Shown here in pieces: positions 1 to 14,100 of a stretch of 64,000 nt of DNA (the stretch's first letter is position 1; every line of letters begins with the position of its first letter). Source of the stretch: Riptortus pedestris (Eukaryota > Arthropoda > Insecta > Hemiptera > Alydidae); the NCBI GenBank assembly GCA_019009955.1, contig CM032233.1, positions 69,286,501-69,350,500 on the forward strand, written 5' to 3'. The position numbers and the translations under genes were made by a program. The notes beneath the pieces are model-generated. The model did no database searches. It was not told the DNA's origin and saw only the letters and a list, made by a program, of their open reading frames with translations.

Positions 1-112
1 TTCTCTTTGTATTGTTTATTTTACGATATTTTAGTACTTACAAAACGCATCATTCTTAACCACTACTTTTTTGGGTGCATTGTAATACTTATTATACAAA
101 TTTTTAAAGTTT

Positions 113-445
113 AATCTGATTCATTATAAATTACAGTACTAGATATAGTAAATAGTTTCTGTTAATAAAATTAATATATAGAAATACTTCAGTAATTGTT
201 TTTCTTTCCGGTGAAGAATATTTCTATCTATCTGTTCTGCTCTGAGTGGTTGGCAGACCTGTTTGTTTTCAATTCAGGTGCTTTCCATTGGGAGGTTATT
301 AAAACTGACTGAAAGGTTTTTCATTACCGTATGTATTTATTCACTTAATATTCACAATGATGTTAAGTGTTACTATTATGTAGATTTATCCATTTTAAAA
401 CTTCACGTGGGAAATCTGCTTAGTTTACACAGTCCCTGCGTGGCT
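113..445 (+). repeat. Interspersed repeat, left member of an inverted pair at the window edges
   Basis: Contains TCTGATTCATTATAAATTAC, TACTAGATATAGTAAATAG, TTTCTTTCCGGTGAAGAATA, ATCTATCTGTTCTGCTCTGA and ends with CACGTGGGAAATCTGCTTAG. The reverse complements of all of these appear in the same order at 63460-63785. The terminal GGGAAATCTGCT links it to the AGCAGATTTCCC family. A 91-residue ORF here is not a gene. Confidence 0.7.
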
Positions 446-2385
446 GAGTTTCTATTTTACTACCATTGCTTCTACCATTTCTCCTATTGTATGTACTCCA
501 AAATACCTCCATGCCTCAAATTGACCTTCATATCTTAGCCCTTTATAGAAGAGAATTTCCTACTATTTTTTACTCAATTTTTTCTGCTTAAATCTGTTTG
601 GGGTCCAAGTAACATTGATACATTTTGAATTTATTTGCTACCTTAGTCACTATAAGGTGGTCGCTGTACATACCACCCTTTATTATTTTAGAGAATTATT
701 TGTGTTCTAAACATTATTTTTATTAATAAGGAGTTTAAATTAAAATCTTAGAATAATAAATTCTATATATTAGGTTCTTGAATTAGTTTGTAACGGTTTT
801 GGTCACAGATAGCACTATTAGTGCCAATTGATTGCGTACCTCCTCCTCCATATAATCCTACTGTCATTGGGCTTTGTTTTTAGTGTTGACTTATACCACT
901 AAATGACTTTTCGGTTGAAGCATAAATAAATAAATTGTTTTACTTTATAAAATATGCTTGACTTCGTACCGGATAGTGTTTTGCAAAAATAGATACCAGA
1001 ACAGTAGTACTAGAATGTCTTTTTCATCTGAATCTCCACTAATACCAGAATTTAATGCTAAGTCCTCAACTATTTGATTTGAAATCATTCTGTCTAGTTA
1101 GGAAATATATTTTATCACCCGTTTCTGAAAACTCAAATTTTAATAATGCCGAAAAAATAAACTAGAAAACAGAAATAGTTACTTTACATTTAAAATAAAA
1201 ATTATGTTGAAATTACTTACATTTTGTTTTTAAATAGTCCATAAGGGGACCAATTTCAGAACATTATTTCAAAGTCGAAGTTGACTATGAATAACCACCT
1301 GAGATAAAAAAGTAAATTGTTTTCCTAAGAATTTTAAAACAAAGTGTACATAATATGTGAGTAAACTTATATTTACAATTTAAACGAAAGACAGCAATGA
1401 AAAATCAAAAGAAAAAATGCTTGGAGTTGGCAAATCAAGAACACTGTGATGTCGTTGAAAAAATAGTGGCAAGTGTACTGACCTCATAAAAGAGAATCCT
1501 AACTTTCAGCCAGCAGAAGCATTATCCACTGTGTATCTTAGGCTCTAGATAAGCCTCCAGAACCCACCCTTTCTTGCAAGAATCAACAGGAGGCCATATT
1601 TCGATGTGGTCGTTATTACTGCCAGTGTTAAAGGGTTACACCAAACATTTATAACGGTGAAAATGTATATGCATTTTAAACAATCTTAAGATAAGCTTTA
1701 ATTTGAGATCCAATTTAAGAGGACAATTATTATAAACAGAGTTGGATCTTTTTATTGTTTAATGTGAACAACTCTTATTAATGTTAGACTGAGTCACCTC
1801 TCTCCAATGAAAGAATGAAATATGAAAAATAAAAGTTGCACTATAAATTATGAATGAAATTATATGCTTTAGAATTATGTACATGGTTAATTTTAGAACA
1901 AATAAATAGATATTTATGAGTTAAACTTCCGTGTAAGTACTCTAACTTGTATCTTAGGTTTTGATCTTAGAACTAACATGTCTCTTAGTAAAATTTACTT
2001 AGGTGTGATTCTATAACCTGTATGACAGGGGTTATAAATAACATCAATACTTAATTTCCTAATAAACAAGAGATTTATTCCTTATATATACATAAGGAAG
2101 GCCACTTTGCAATGCTATAATAATAGACATAAATTATTTTAATATTGTGTAAAAGAAGAAAGAATGTTGCCTGTACTTTTTTTAGTGGCTGCTTCTAGTT
2201 TCTTTAGTGCAAAGTGTTTCTCTGTTATTAGACTTTTGCAAGTCTGATCTTTTGGTTTTTAGTAAATTAGCTTTTATTTATTAATAACTAGGTATATAAG
2301 TACTTCAAAAACATAGTGATTTTTTAACTTTAAAATAAAGTAAATTACTTTAGACAGCTGCACTTCAACATCATAATAGAGTATA

Positions 2386-2887
2386 CAGGTTCTGTCTGGA
2401 AAGTAATGCATTTTTCCCTCTGACCTTACTGGCCTCAAAAGTGTTCAAATTGATCAAGTTAGATGTAGAGGAATTTTTCTTTGCGCAGTCCACTTAGAGC
2501 TCAGAAAGTATTAAGTTTGAAGGTTCTGTGAACCTCCTATTAGTGTATGTAAAACATTGTGCAACGAAATTACAATAAATTATCACGTGTTATGCTTATT
2601 CAACACAAGTCTGTCACTGACCATAAAACTAAGAAACCTACAAAACCTGTCTTTTTTGGAATATTCCCAAATTCAAGGTCTTAGAATTAGGAATGTTGGA
2701 AAATGATGGCAGTGAATCTTGTTTAAGGTGCCACAGCAATTCTACATTCGGCTGGTTCTAATTGACGGTTGCTAAGAACCGACACCATCAAGTCATTTTG
2801 AGAATATCAGAGAGGCTCAACTGCTTTCTTAATTGTTTCATTTGAGTGCCATCCTTGCAACACACTGAAGCAAAATCTATCTATCTA

Positions 2888-2930
<43 letters not shown>

Positions 2931-2964
2931 CAACATTATACCATTACTTTCTGAACAAAACATG
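2386..2964. mobile_element. Mariner-like element remnant
   Basis: The ends ACAGGTTCTGTCTGGAAAGT(AATG) and, inverted, ACATGTTTTGTTCAGAAAGT(AATG) match at 19 of 24 positions and are flanked by TA, as in mariner elements. The interior (579 bases in all) has no intact reading frame and is interrupted by a (TA)n tract at about 2890-2929. Lies immediately upstream of the first recognised PRODH exon. Confidence 0.6.
2878..2929. repeat. (TATC)n/(TA)n microsatellite
   Basis: Three TATC units lead into about 20 TA units, inside the mariner-like remnant. Confidence 0.9.
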
Positions 2965-3151
2965 TAAACATCTATTTAGAGTTGTTTAATAATTGGTATT
3001 CTGAATCCAGATAAAAAGAGATTGGAGTGTGAATCATACCAAGATAAAAAATTATTAGGCTCATGTTAGCTATTTTTTTACTCAAGAATGGTTGATTGCC
3101 TTAAATTAACTCGTCAAGTACTCACATTAGAACTAAATTTTACTGTTTCAG

Positions 3152-6100
3152 CATCATCAGTTGGAGGGGAAATGCCACAGTATAATGTTGCAAAGACATT
3201 TGCTGATCGTCGTTATAAAGTCCAGAGTGCTCGAACCTATTTTTATTTAAATGAAGCGACTTGCGAACGAAATGTTGAAACATTTCAAGAATGTCTTCAT
3301 GCTGTTGCAGGTGAGAACTGTAGTGACTATATGCTTTTTTAACCTACTGCTTTATTAACAAGTGATATATTATTGTTGAATTAGCCTTTTTCTTTTTTTT
3401 TAAGAAACATTGTCTGTAATAATTTATTGTCAACTAACCTAAAAAATAATTGCATGATAATTTACTTGATGAATTCAATTTTGTTATCGTTTCAAAGTTA
3501 TTTATGCTGTCCTTCATTTTTATTTAGTTATCTTCTTGGACTAGAACCTGTATAATTTCATCATTAGTCATCAATCATGAAAATGCATTTAAGTATTATT
3601 GTTTTTCTTTGAGACTGAAGCAAAACCCTTTATTTGAATAGACTGAATAAAGTTTCATTATCTAAATAGAATTTGTTCCCTGACTTAAATATTCGATGTG
3701 TGTGTGTGTGCATACATGCGTGTGTGCATATAAAATTTACTATTTAATGACATCCAGAATTTCACTGCTAATATTTGCTAAAAGGTTACTACTAGAAAGG
3801 TAATTTAGCACATTATACTACTCATTTTAGCAAGTTTATTTTAAGAATTAACAGCTGATCCAATGACCCTTGATTAGTTCAATCAAGTTGATTCATCTAC
3901 TTTGTACTTTTTCTCTGCATTAACTCATCCTAATATGGTTGCATTTTTGTTTTTTAAGTGTAATTGATTAATCTAATTTTCTTTTGTTTAAAATACCATG
4001 ATTTTGAAAAAGCTTTATAACTTTTTATTAATTTGTTCACATATTCAGTTTTCCAAGAAGCACGGGCTAAATACTCTTTAAGCTTACAAAAGTTGAAACA
4101 CAAACACTAATAGTGCAATGATGTTTTCCATATATAGAGAAGCAAACATTACTTAGAATGAGGATTTTATATCCTAAACAACTTGTTCTAACAGAGTCTA
4201 GCTGTCGATACATATAGTTTGGTAGCGATTTGTCTATTTCATTACCAAAGTAATCAAATAGGAAATACCTCCACAATCCTTGCTAATGAAGTCAATAAAC
4301 TGGGGCTGTTATTTGTCTGTTTTCTTCATGAAGTTAAATACCTCAAATGTTTGACGTGTATCCTTATTTTAATTGAAAGTTCACATGAAGGGATAAGGAG
4401 TGATTTCTAATTATTCTTTTTTTGAAGTCCACTTTATTTTCTGGCTAAGGCATATTGAGATGGGTTGTCTACAGGTTAACACCACTCTTCTTTAAGAAAT
4501 CTTTTATTTTGGTACTCTAATAGACAGAGATAAAAATTAGCTAAATACATTTTTATTTTCATATGGGTAGATCTGCTCTGCTAGGAAAAAATAGGCATGA
4601 AAGAAATTAAAAAAATTGTAATGGAAAAAGTCCATTTAGATCTTGCCTATTACTGCCAATCTTGTTATTATTCAATTACTTGAAAATTTAAGGGGCCAAT
4701 TTTTGACCTATAATTACCAAGACTTGTTAACTCTCTTAAACTCACGTACGGTAAAAAAATCTTAACGATCCAGTTCAGGTTTTGTTGGTGAGTGGGGAAT
4801 TTTCTGACTACTAATCCTTGTACGTAATCCAGCAACATAATTAAGATGTTCTCTGTAATTAAAGTAAATAATGTTTGAAATTAGTGTACTTTATTCTGAA
4901 ATGACTCACTCAATTTATTATTTCTTCATTATTCCAAGAATGCAAACCATTACTTTTTCTTGATTGGTCTTCTTAAGTAAATAGTTTTCTTTGAATTTTA
5001 ACAGTATATTTACTTTTCAATTTAAATGGTAGTATAACTTAAATAACATTTATGCGATACATTTTCATGTATTCGACAAATTTTCTGACTTGTATGCGCA
5101 TTATTAGTAATTTTTTAACAGGTTTTCATTAGAATCTGTCTAAGGATTATTTATCTGTTCGTTCTCTAGCAGTCACAAATTTCGAGATATTTAAACCAAA
5201 CTTCATATTTGAAAAAAAATCAAGTTTGTCAATGGCCAGAATTGCACATAATTGCAGGGCTCTGGTTCTATTTAACATTCTGCTAGTTGTTTTTAAGTGG
5301 CCAAAATCTCAAGATAGTCATGTTTTATTTCGGCAGGGTAGACATTAATATGATTTGAATGATGAAACTGAAATATATTCCCAAAATTCTAGACTCCTCA
5401 GAAAAACCGCTATTTATTTTCTTTCCAAGGAATGTCGTTACTTTAGAGGTAGAGGTGTCATTCTTTCTTCTTCTAGTTCTTTATTTTTTTTATTATAACC
5501 GTTTATTTTATTCTTATTCATATAGTTTTGTATTAATTCTTATTTTATTCAATGAGCTCTCAACTAACATATTTTACTTTTCTCTATCATTCATTACCCT
5601 AGATCTAGATCCTAGCAGATCCTTAAGTACCATTTTCAATGATATTAATATACTGTATCTAGGCATAATAAGTATTATACTCCTTACTGATACCAAATTT
5701 TAGTATACTAAGAGCAAAAAGCAACTTCAGTCTTACCAAAAATTAGTGTTAATATTCAAACTGCTTACATTTCACCCAGAATTTTGAATAATTAAATTCA
5801 AAATAAAAATACTTGCTTTAACCATCCGTTCAAATATATCTTCAATGCTAAAAGCAATGCTTAATTTAACAAAATATTTATAAGCAGGATCGACCAAATA
5901 TGGAAACTTTCAACAATTTCCATTCATCTGTTAATCAAAATTAATTTAGATAATAATTTTATTAAATTATGTTTTATATTTCGTATTGAAGATTTATGAT
6001 TGAATTGGTAAATAATTTTTATTTAATTTTAATCATTGCAAATGCTAGGCAACCACACACACACCCACCCACCCCTACCCCCCCCCCTTAAATCAAGAAA

Positions 6101-9100
6101 AGGCCAGAATATTTCAAATGGAAAATTAAGTTGTTAAAACGGGAGATATCTTCATGAAAACCGACATCGGAAGTGATACCTTTTACTATAATACTAACTT
6201 ATTCAGAGCTACGGCTACCACGGATTATATTTGCAAGTGAAATTCACTGTGGTGCTATGTTAGGATAAAACAAGAGAAAAGACTAATAATAAACAGCATT
6301 GTACTGCTGACTTTTATGGCCAATGTCATGATTGTCGAGGTCTTCAGATTTTAGTCATATTTTATCCAATGTTTTGCTATGGTATTTAATCTGATGTTGA
6401 AAGGTACTTCTGTGTATTTGCTTTCTGGTACCAAAGGTGTACCTCGTCAAGAAACTGAATGTTTGTTTGGAATACCTTTCCTCCTTCCACTCTGTGTTGG
6501 AAAATATCTGGACAGAAAACCAATAAAGCCATAACCAATATAATTCCCATATGAATAAGAGATATAGGATTGTTCAGAAGCAAGTTACTAGTGGAAAGCA
6601 AGACTCTTCTAGGATTTATACTGAGTAAAATGGGAGGTGTCTGTTCAAGTAACCTTTAGAGAAACTTAGGGTTAATAATAAATCTGGATTTATATAGCAT
6701 GTTATCTTACTGTGTTAAAAGTTGTAGATGTAATCAAGATTAAAAAAGTTTGTGACAGTTTAAATATATTTTTATTATTAATTCATCCTCTGATTTCATT
6801 ATTCACTTTTTAAATCTAATAAAGTGCCCATATTTCCACCACCATTACATTTGTCAGAGAACAAATGAACTCTATTTATAATTGGCAACTATTAAGATTT
6901 TGTGAGTTATGTATATTTATTATTCCCATTTAATTTAACTTATTTTATTTTAATTTGTTTTCCTTTCAGTTTTCTGTTTTTTTTCTGATATTTATATGCA
7001 CAGATGATTTCAGATTGACTCTGAGGTGAAAATGTGATGTTGCAAGATAAGGGAAGGAAGAATGAGTTAAAAAGATTCATTGACACATTATTGTTGCAAT
7101 GACTCTGGTTCATTATTAATTTCCGACAATCACCTAATGGATTAGTGAAAGGGTCAGAGTTAAACTCACCCAACTATGAAGTATTGATAGATTAGTGCTG
7201 ACCAGGGAACTGGAAAATGCCAATAAAATTATTCAAAAAGTTCTGAAAGTAAATATAACTTTCATTTTTGATATTTATTTGTGTTTATTTTTTTTAATAA
7301 ATGTTTTTTTTTTTCATATTCCTCAATGTTTTTTTTTATCAATGAATTATCTCAAATGGTTAATTATAATAGGTATTTTTTTTTTGTCTGCAAAACTCCA
7401 TAGAAGATTCTGATGATATGGATATTGAATATTAAATTCCAGAAATAAAATGTTGACCCCTATTATTAATTTTATTGAACACAGTTGTCTAATATTACTC
7501 TTATGTTTCTTTTGCCCCAATAATCTTAGTGACCCTCTTTTCTATTTTGAATACTTAATATTAACATTTTTCTTATATTGTAATATATTTCTATTGTAGC
7601 TTATAAGCTGTAAGATCATGTAGAAATTAAATAACTTTTGATGGATACAATTATTTTCAAATTTAATGGTTCCTGGTTGTCTTTTTTTTTTTTTTGTCCT
7701 CCCACTCATTTCTATATTCTCAGTACAGTTACATTGGTAAAAAACATTCTTTGCTGTTAAAAATTTTCTTTCATTATACAGAAATTAATTAAACTACACC
7801 TCATGTTACTTCAATATCCAAATCCTCACTTGTATGAAAGCTCAAGTTCAGTAAGTAAACATATGATTCACTATAACTGTCTTTATTGCACTTCGCACTG
7901 TACTTTCTTGTGTCTAAATAGTTATAGTAAAATTCCCATTACTGACCTAAATGTGGTCAGTAATAGGGTTTGATTTTTTAACTATTTAGGCTCTACAAGA
8001 GGTGCGGGTAAGGGCTATGAAGCATCTAAAACAAAGTATAATAAACACAATTGTAGTGAATTATGTCTTTATTTATTAACATTTAGCCGTTTAACCCTTA
8101 ACTAAACTGTTAAAGTAACCCATGAAGGGCAGTGTAACATTCTTATTTGGTTTCCTGGGGTACTATATTACTTTTTCATTAAGTTGTTAACAAAATTCCA
8201 GTTCTCTTACTTCATATATTGATAAGGTAGTTTTTATCATTATGCCAGACAAGATTAATCCTTTCATATTTTACGACATTGATCTTCATCTGATGATGAT
8301 ATACTCAAATTACATTTTTTTTTCTAATTATATTAATTTCAAACATTCAAATAACAGGCATATGATGAAAAAGCAGTTTGTCAGAGATTAAGCATAAAAT
8401 TGGTTGAGTACGGTCCTGTAGGAATAATGTGTTTTTCTACACAATAATGTGTAGATATTATAATCTTCAAGATTTTTATTGTCACATGCATGTGTTTGAT
8501 TTTTATATTTAATTCACCTTACACTTGTTTGGTGCATTCATCCTAAAATATCGTAAACTGGATTCTGGTACAAATGAATCCCAACTTCCACTAGTTACTT
8601 TCCTCTTTTTGTAATTATATTCAGTACAGAAATATTTTATTTTTCTTATACACTAAAATACATAATGATCATGTCTTGATGTTTGAAGCCTAATCTTTGT
8701 TGATTATGAAAATTAACCACTTGTTAACCTAGATTGTACAATACTGGCTATATTGCTGTAATTACTTTCTGATGAGAATTCATTAGCTGTTTCACAGACA
8801 ATTTCTCTATCATGTGTAAAATATTTAAGTTAAAATTAACTATTATTGCATATGTTGTAAGAAATTTGAATTCTAAAACTCCATACATTTCTTAAAGCCA
8901 TTTTTAATCTTGTTAATTGGGATTCCTGGCAAGATTTTTATTTATAACGTTTCCTTCTATCAATTGTAGGAGTCTTAATACCAAAGGTATTAACTCTTTG
9001 TTTCATTGCTTCTTCACATAAAGTGATTTTCGCATTACATGAAATGTATTTGTTAGTGTACACACTCTTATTTTTCTAGTAAGTGTCTAGCAATTATTAA

Positions 9101-11059
9101 TAAGATATTGCAAAAATCACATTCTTGTTCTAGAGCATAATCGAATGTGTTCAGCATCAACGAACAAAATGGGATTTCTTTAAATAAAAGTTAAAAGGGA
9201 TTCTTCTAGAATTAACTAAAAGTAGTGTAACCTATATTCAGTACTACTATGAAACTTATATTTACACTGTATTTGATACACATTTTTCAGTTTAGTAAAA
9301 GAACTTTTACTGACAAAAAATGATATTTTTTATAGAATTATTATTTTAAAATTTCACAATTATTCATTATACGATTTTATGTTTCAGGTGCAACATATGG
9401 TACAGGAATTACAGCTATAAAACTTACTGCCCTGGGAAGACCTCAACTTTTGGTACATATTCTTTCTAAATTTACTTTTTTCGTTATTGTCTTTTCTTCC
9501 TTTTTTTTTTTAGTGTTTTTTTAACTGGGGGTATCCTTTAAGTTGATCACTCACTATGTAAAACTGATCGCAAATCCTGCTTGAGTCCTGATTAGGGGTG
9601 GCCAAAGATCACTTAACCCTTTCCTTGCGCAAAGCCGCTCCTTGAAGCCACTATAGTTACTATGATTAGGATCAAAAAATTATATATAACCAATCTTGTT
9701 GCAAAAGTATTTTTTTTTTTTTTATAAATATTGTTCTATGCATGTTTTCTCTACCTCAAATATTAACAATGGGATGTTTGCATTTTTTTAATTTTAAGCC
9801 TTCAGTAATCCCCCAATCTCAATCATTGCACTTTAATAAGTGAATGTATTATGACATGTATTATTCCAAGCTTAAAAATCAAATATTGTTTTTAATGAAT
9901 CCTTACCATGAGAGATACACGGTGTGTGATAACATCATAAATTATGGATTTTATGTTCTTAATTCGAAAATGTTTATTTCTATCCATCTATACCATACTT
10001 GTATTTAACCATTTCATCCAAACTAGTAACCCCATACATTATTATTGGATTATTACCTAGGAATATAATATATAAAGATAGATGAGATCACCTGTGTGTC
10101 ATACCAGCATGTGGGAAATCTGCTTAGTTTACGCAGCCCCTGTGTGGGGAAAACTTTTTAAATTTATCTCATGCAGTAATGCTTGCTTCGCCTTCAGTCA
10201 GAAGTAGACATGATTAATTCTTTTCTGTGATGGATTATTTTCATCCATTTAATATACTAGTGAAAGTAACTATTTCCTCTATTATTTTGTAATATATTTT
10301 ATATATAGAGAGAGAAGAAAACTGGTTCATCTAATTATTTCAAAATTATTAGGTGCTGCAGGAGTTCTTGTTTTATAAATCATTACTATTAGTACAAACC
10401 CCTGAAGTAATGCTCTTAACTTAAACCTTTGCTAATTAGCACCTCTCATTAGCAGTCACTTTTTAAAGCAATGTTTTCAGCTAATTTGTTTACACGATCA
10501 GTTAATACTATTAGCCAGCTTCTCTAAATCTATTCCGAACCCACATATTTTAAAGATATATAACTGCTCATGACGAAATAATTCCATGTCAGTTCATCCA
10601 AACCATAACAACCAATACCACCGTTTTATGAAACTGGGCAATTTATTATTATGAGTCTTTGAAGTTCAGATCCTTCCCCCCCCCCCTTCCCATTTTCTTT
10701 CCTATGGATCCATTTATAATTTGTTAATTGTTGGGGGAAAATTGTTATCTCTTTGTTGCCTCTCTCACCTGGTTTTCAGATGTCCTATGTATTATTTATT
10801 GGCACCTTCTTGGAGCAAAATTTATATCTACCTTATTCAACAATTTGATATTTATTTGCCAAAGATATGAAACATTTTAAGGATTACAAGGGGTATATTA
10901 ATAATAAAGAAGTAACTTATGAATTAACCCAATGCTTGCAGCTACAAGGCATTGCTTTTAGATTTTGATGAAGAAAATAATGGTTTTCCCTCTAAGGGAA
11001 ATCTACTGTTTTCAAACTATATTTGATGTGGAGTATTTTATGTCTATTCTTGATCAAAA

Positions 11060-11115
<56 letters not shown>

Positions 11116-14100
11116 ACCTCTGTCTGTACATTGATTTTTTTCGCGAAATTACACGATAACTTTTCGTTTCACATGTCATAGACACCATAACTGCATTTTG
11201 TTTCTTTCGTGTTTGTTTGTTTGTTACCTTTTCACGCATAAATGGCTGAACCGAATTTTATGAAACTTCGTATGTATATTACTACTAACCCAACTTAGAC
11301 TTTAGGCTATGTTAATATTCTCTGAGACGAACAGGAGTGGGGGTTATAAGGAAAGCCTGAAATTAAAAATAGTGATATTTCGTTTCCTATTGCATTTTCG
11401 GCAATTATGCACATAACAAAAGTTGTTTAATTTGTTATTTAGAGTAACTTTTGTTATATACACTTTTGTCGTAAACCTAATTATAAAGGTGTTATACGCC
11501 AAAAAGTGATAGCAGAAGTCAAGAATTTTATTTGGCACAAAAGACTCAACCGAACTAATCCAAACTTGCTATGTGAATTAATACTAACGATTACCTTATA
11601 ATAAGCCATACTAACATTTCTAGGGACGGGCAGGAGTGGGGGTTATAAGGGAGCCCTGAAATTAAAAATAGCGATATTTCGTTTCCTATTGCTTTTTCAG
11701 CAAATATGCACATAACAAAAGTTGTTTATTTTGTTATTTAGAGTAACTTTTGTTATATGCACTTTTGCCGTATACGGAAGCATAAATGAGTTATACGCTA
11801 TAAGCTATAGCGGGAGTCCACAATTTTATTTGGCACTAAAGACTCAACCGAATTAAACTAAATTCGGTATGTGAATTAGTACTAACGCCTTCATTATAAT
11901 AAGCTATACTAGCATTTCTAGGGACGGGCAGGAGTGGGGGTTATAAGGGAGGCCTGAAATTAATAATAATGATTTCCTATTGGGGTTTCGGCAAATATGC
12001 ACATAACAAAAGTTGTTTATTTTGTTATTTAGAGAAATTTGCTCAATACTTCTTTTCAATATGAACTACCAGGTACCTCACCTGAAAAAATTAATTCAAA
12101 TGTATGTCAATATTTTCTCCTTAATAATTCAAATCTATGCATAATGCGGAGACGGGAAATATGACAATATGGGGGACAGTGAAGTCTTACATGAAATATT
12201 AATTTTATTATTAACAAATCCATAGCAATGACAGGTATAATAAATTCTAAACACTGGGACGGGCAAATGTCAAAATATTGTGCAAAGTAAAGCCTTGCCA
12301 AAAAAAAAAATACCATCACCATTCAGCCTCAAATGAATTCCCGGACGAAGCCGGGTATCTGAGCTAGTATATATATATATACACACACACATACAATTAT
12401 TATTATTATTCCTTGATATACTTTAGCCCTATTAGATTTGCTGCTATGGAAATGCAACAACTACCTTGGGCAATTCACCATTTCAGCATTTATATTAACA
12501 TCATACACTAGGGGTATTGCTAGCATTTGTATGGGGGGGGGAAGGTTTATGACCCTTATCTTAACAATTTTTAACGCTAAAGAAAAAAAAAATCTCATGA
12601 GTTCATTGCTGAATAAATCTAACCACCCTAATGTATTTTGAAAGTTTTTGAAGGGTGATAAAAGATTTTGATCACCTGGCTTATTAGGGTAGCCCCCCCC
12701 CCAGGACACTATGCAAGATATTCCCCAGTTCAAGAAAGATTAAATCTTGTCTCACAATGCAGTGAAAAGCTTTGATAGCCACTTTTCTCTACTGTTGAGT
12801 GAAAAGGGCATTTAGTGATTTCCCCTTGCCTTCAGCTGTGTAACAGAATATTAGTCACTTACAAATTTGCTTTTCAAAAACATTGTGTAGGAATATCATT
12901 CAAAGTAGAAGAAAAAGTAAATATTTGATGTTTGATTGGTTTTTATTGGCAATAACAGCTTGAGTTGAAAAATAAAAAAGTAAAGTAAAGGCCTTTGTTG
13001 ATTAACCTAAATAAAATTAGCATATCCTCTGATGACCAATGATTTTTAAAACACTTGATTTCCTATCTCTTTTTCTTATTTCCATTAGATTTTTTTCTTG
13101 GTGCATTATATTAATTATTGTATCTGCAATTCAGTTACAGCTATCAGAAGTGATTATGAGGGCTAGAAAATTTGTTAGTGATGTGGTTGGTGGACAGGGT
13201 AATGTTATTGGTCAAAAGTTGACACCAGATGATTTAGAGAAAAGATTGCAGCAGGCAGGGATCAAAGATACCAAAAAATTCATGGAGAAAGTAGTGAAAG
13301 ACAGTGAAGGGTGAGTATTTACATAAATGTAATGGACAGAAAATACCTTCAGTAAATATTACTATTTTGTATTTACAACCCCATGCTCAATGTCATTATT
13401 ATACAGTTTGAATAATCTCCAAACTTAAGAAGTCAATTTTATATCTCAACCTCATGCTCAATTTCATTATTATACATTTTGAATAATCTCCAAACTTGAG
13501 AAGTCAATTTTATATCTTAGTTGGCTCCAAAAAGCTTTATATAAACTATGGTCCAATTGCAATGATTTTGGAGGTATTCGCTTATAAGATTTTTATTATT
13601 ATTTTTTTTTGTTTAAGCTTTCCTCATTTTTTGTTATAAGTTAGCTTATAACTCCAAGACTTTCAGACCTGAAAATTGATGTGTTTCTTATCACTGAAAA
13701 ATACTCTAAATTTAGATTTTGAAATTTTCTGTTCGTTACCTTAGCTCGAAAAAAGTACATGGTAGTTTGAAAAATTAAGAACTTATTATCAATTTTTTTT
13801 TGTTTTAATTAAGTTTTTATTACTGAACGAAAGTTTAACTAAAAATTTGCATTTTATTTATAAAAAACTTCTCCAAAGAGCTTTTCAACATTCTGGATTT
13901 TTATAAATCTGATTTATTTCTTGTATCGAAATCACTTGTAAAATCTAAGAAGAATGACGTTTCATGGAAAGGAAGACAAAAGGGTTAAATCTCTGTAAAA
14001 AAAAAAATAATAATAATACTTGAATCTCCTCGGCTGACCTATTTTAATTACAATAATTACAAAGTAAGAAAAAGAGATACCACTCTGTCAAATTAAAATG

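Noticed and set aside
263..538. 91-residue ORF at the window start
   Set aside because: It overlaps a repeat found again inverted at 63.5 kb; its composition is AT-driven and no domain is recognisable.
5359..5703. 114-residue hydrophobic ORF in a PRODH intron
   Set aside because: Phe/Leu/Tyr-rich translation of T-rich DNA, no family resemblance, and no sign of splicing or promoter.
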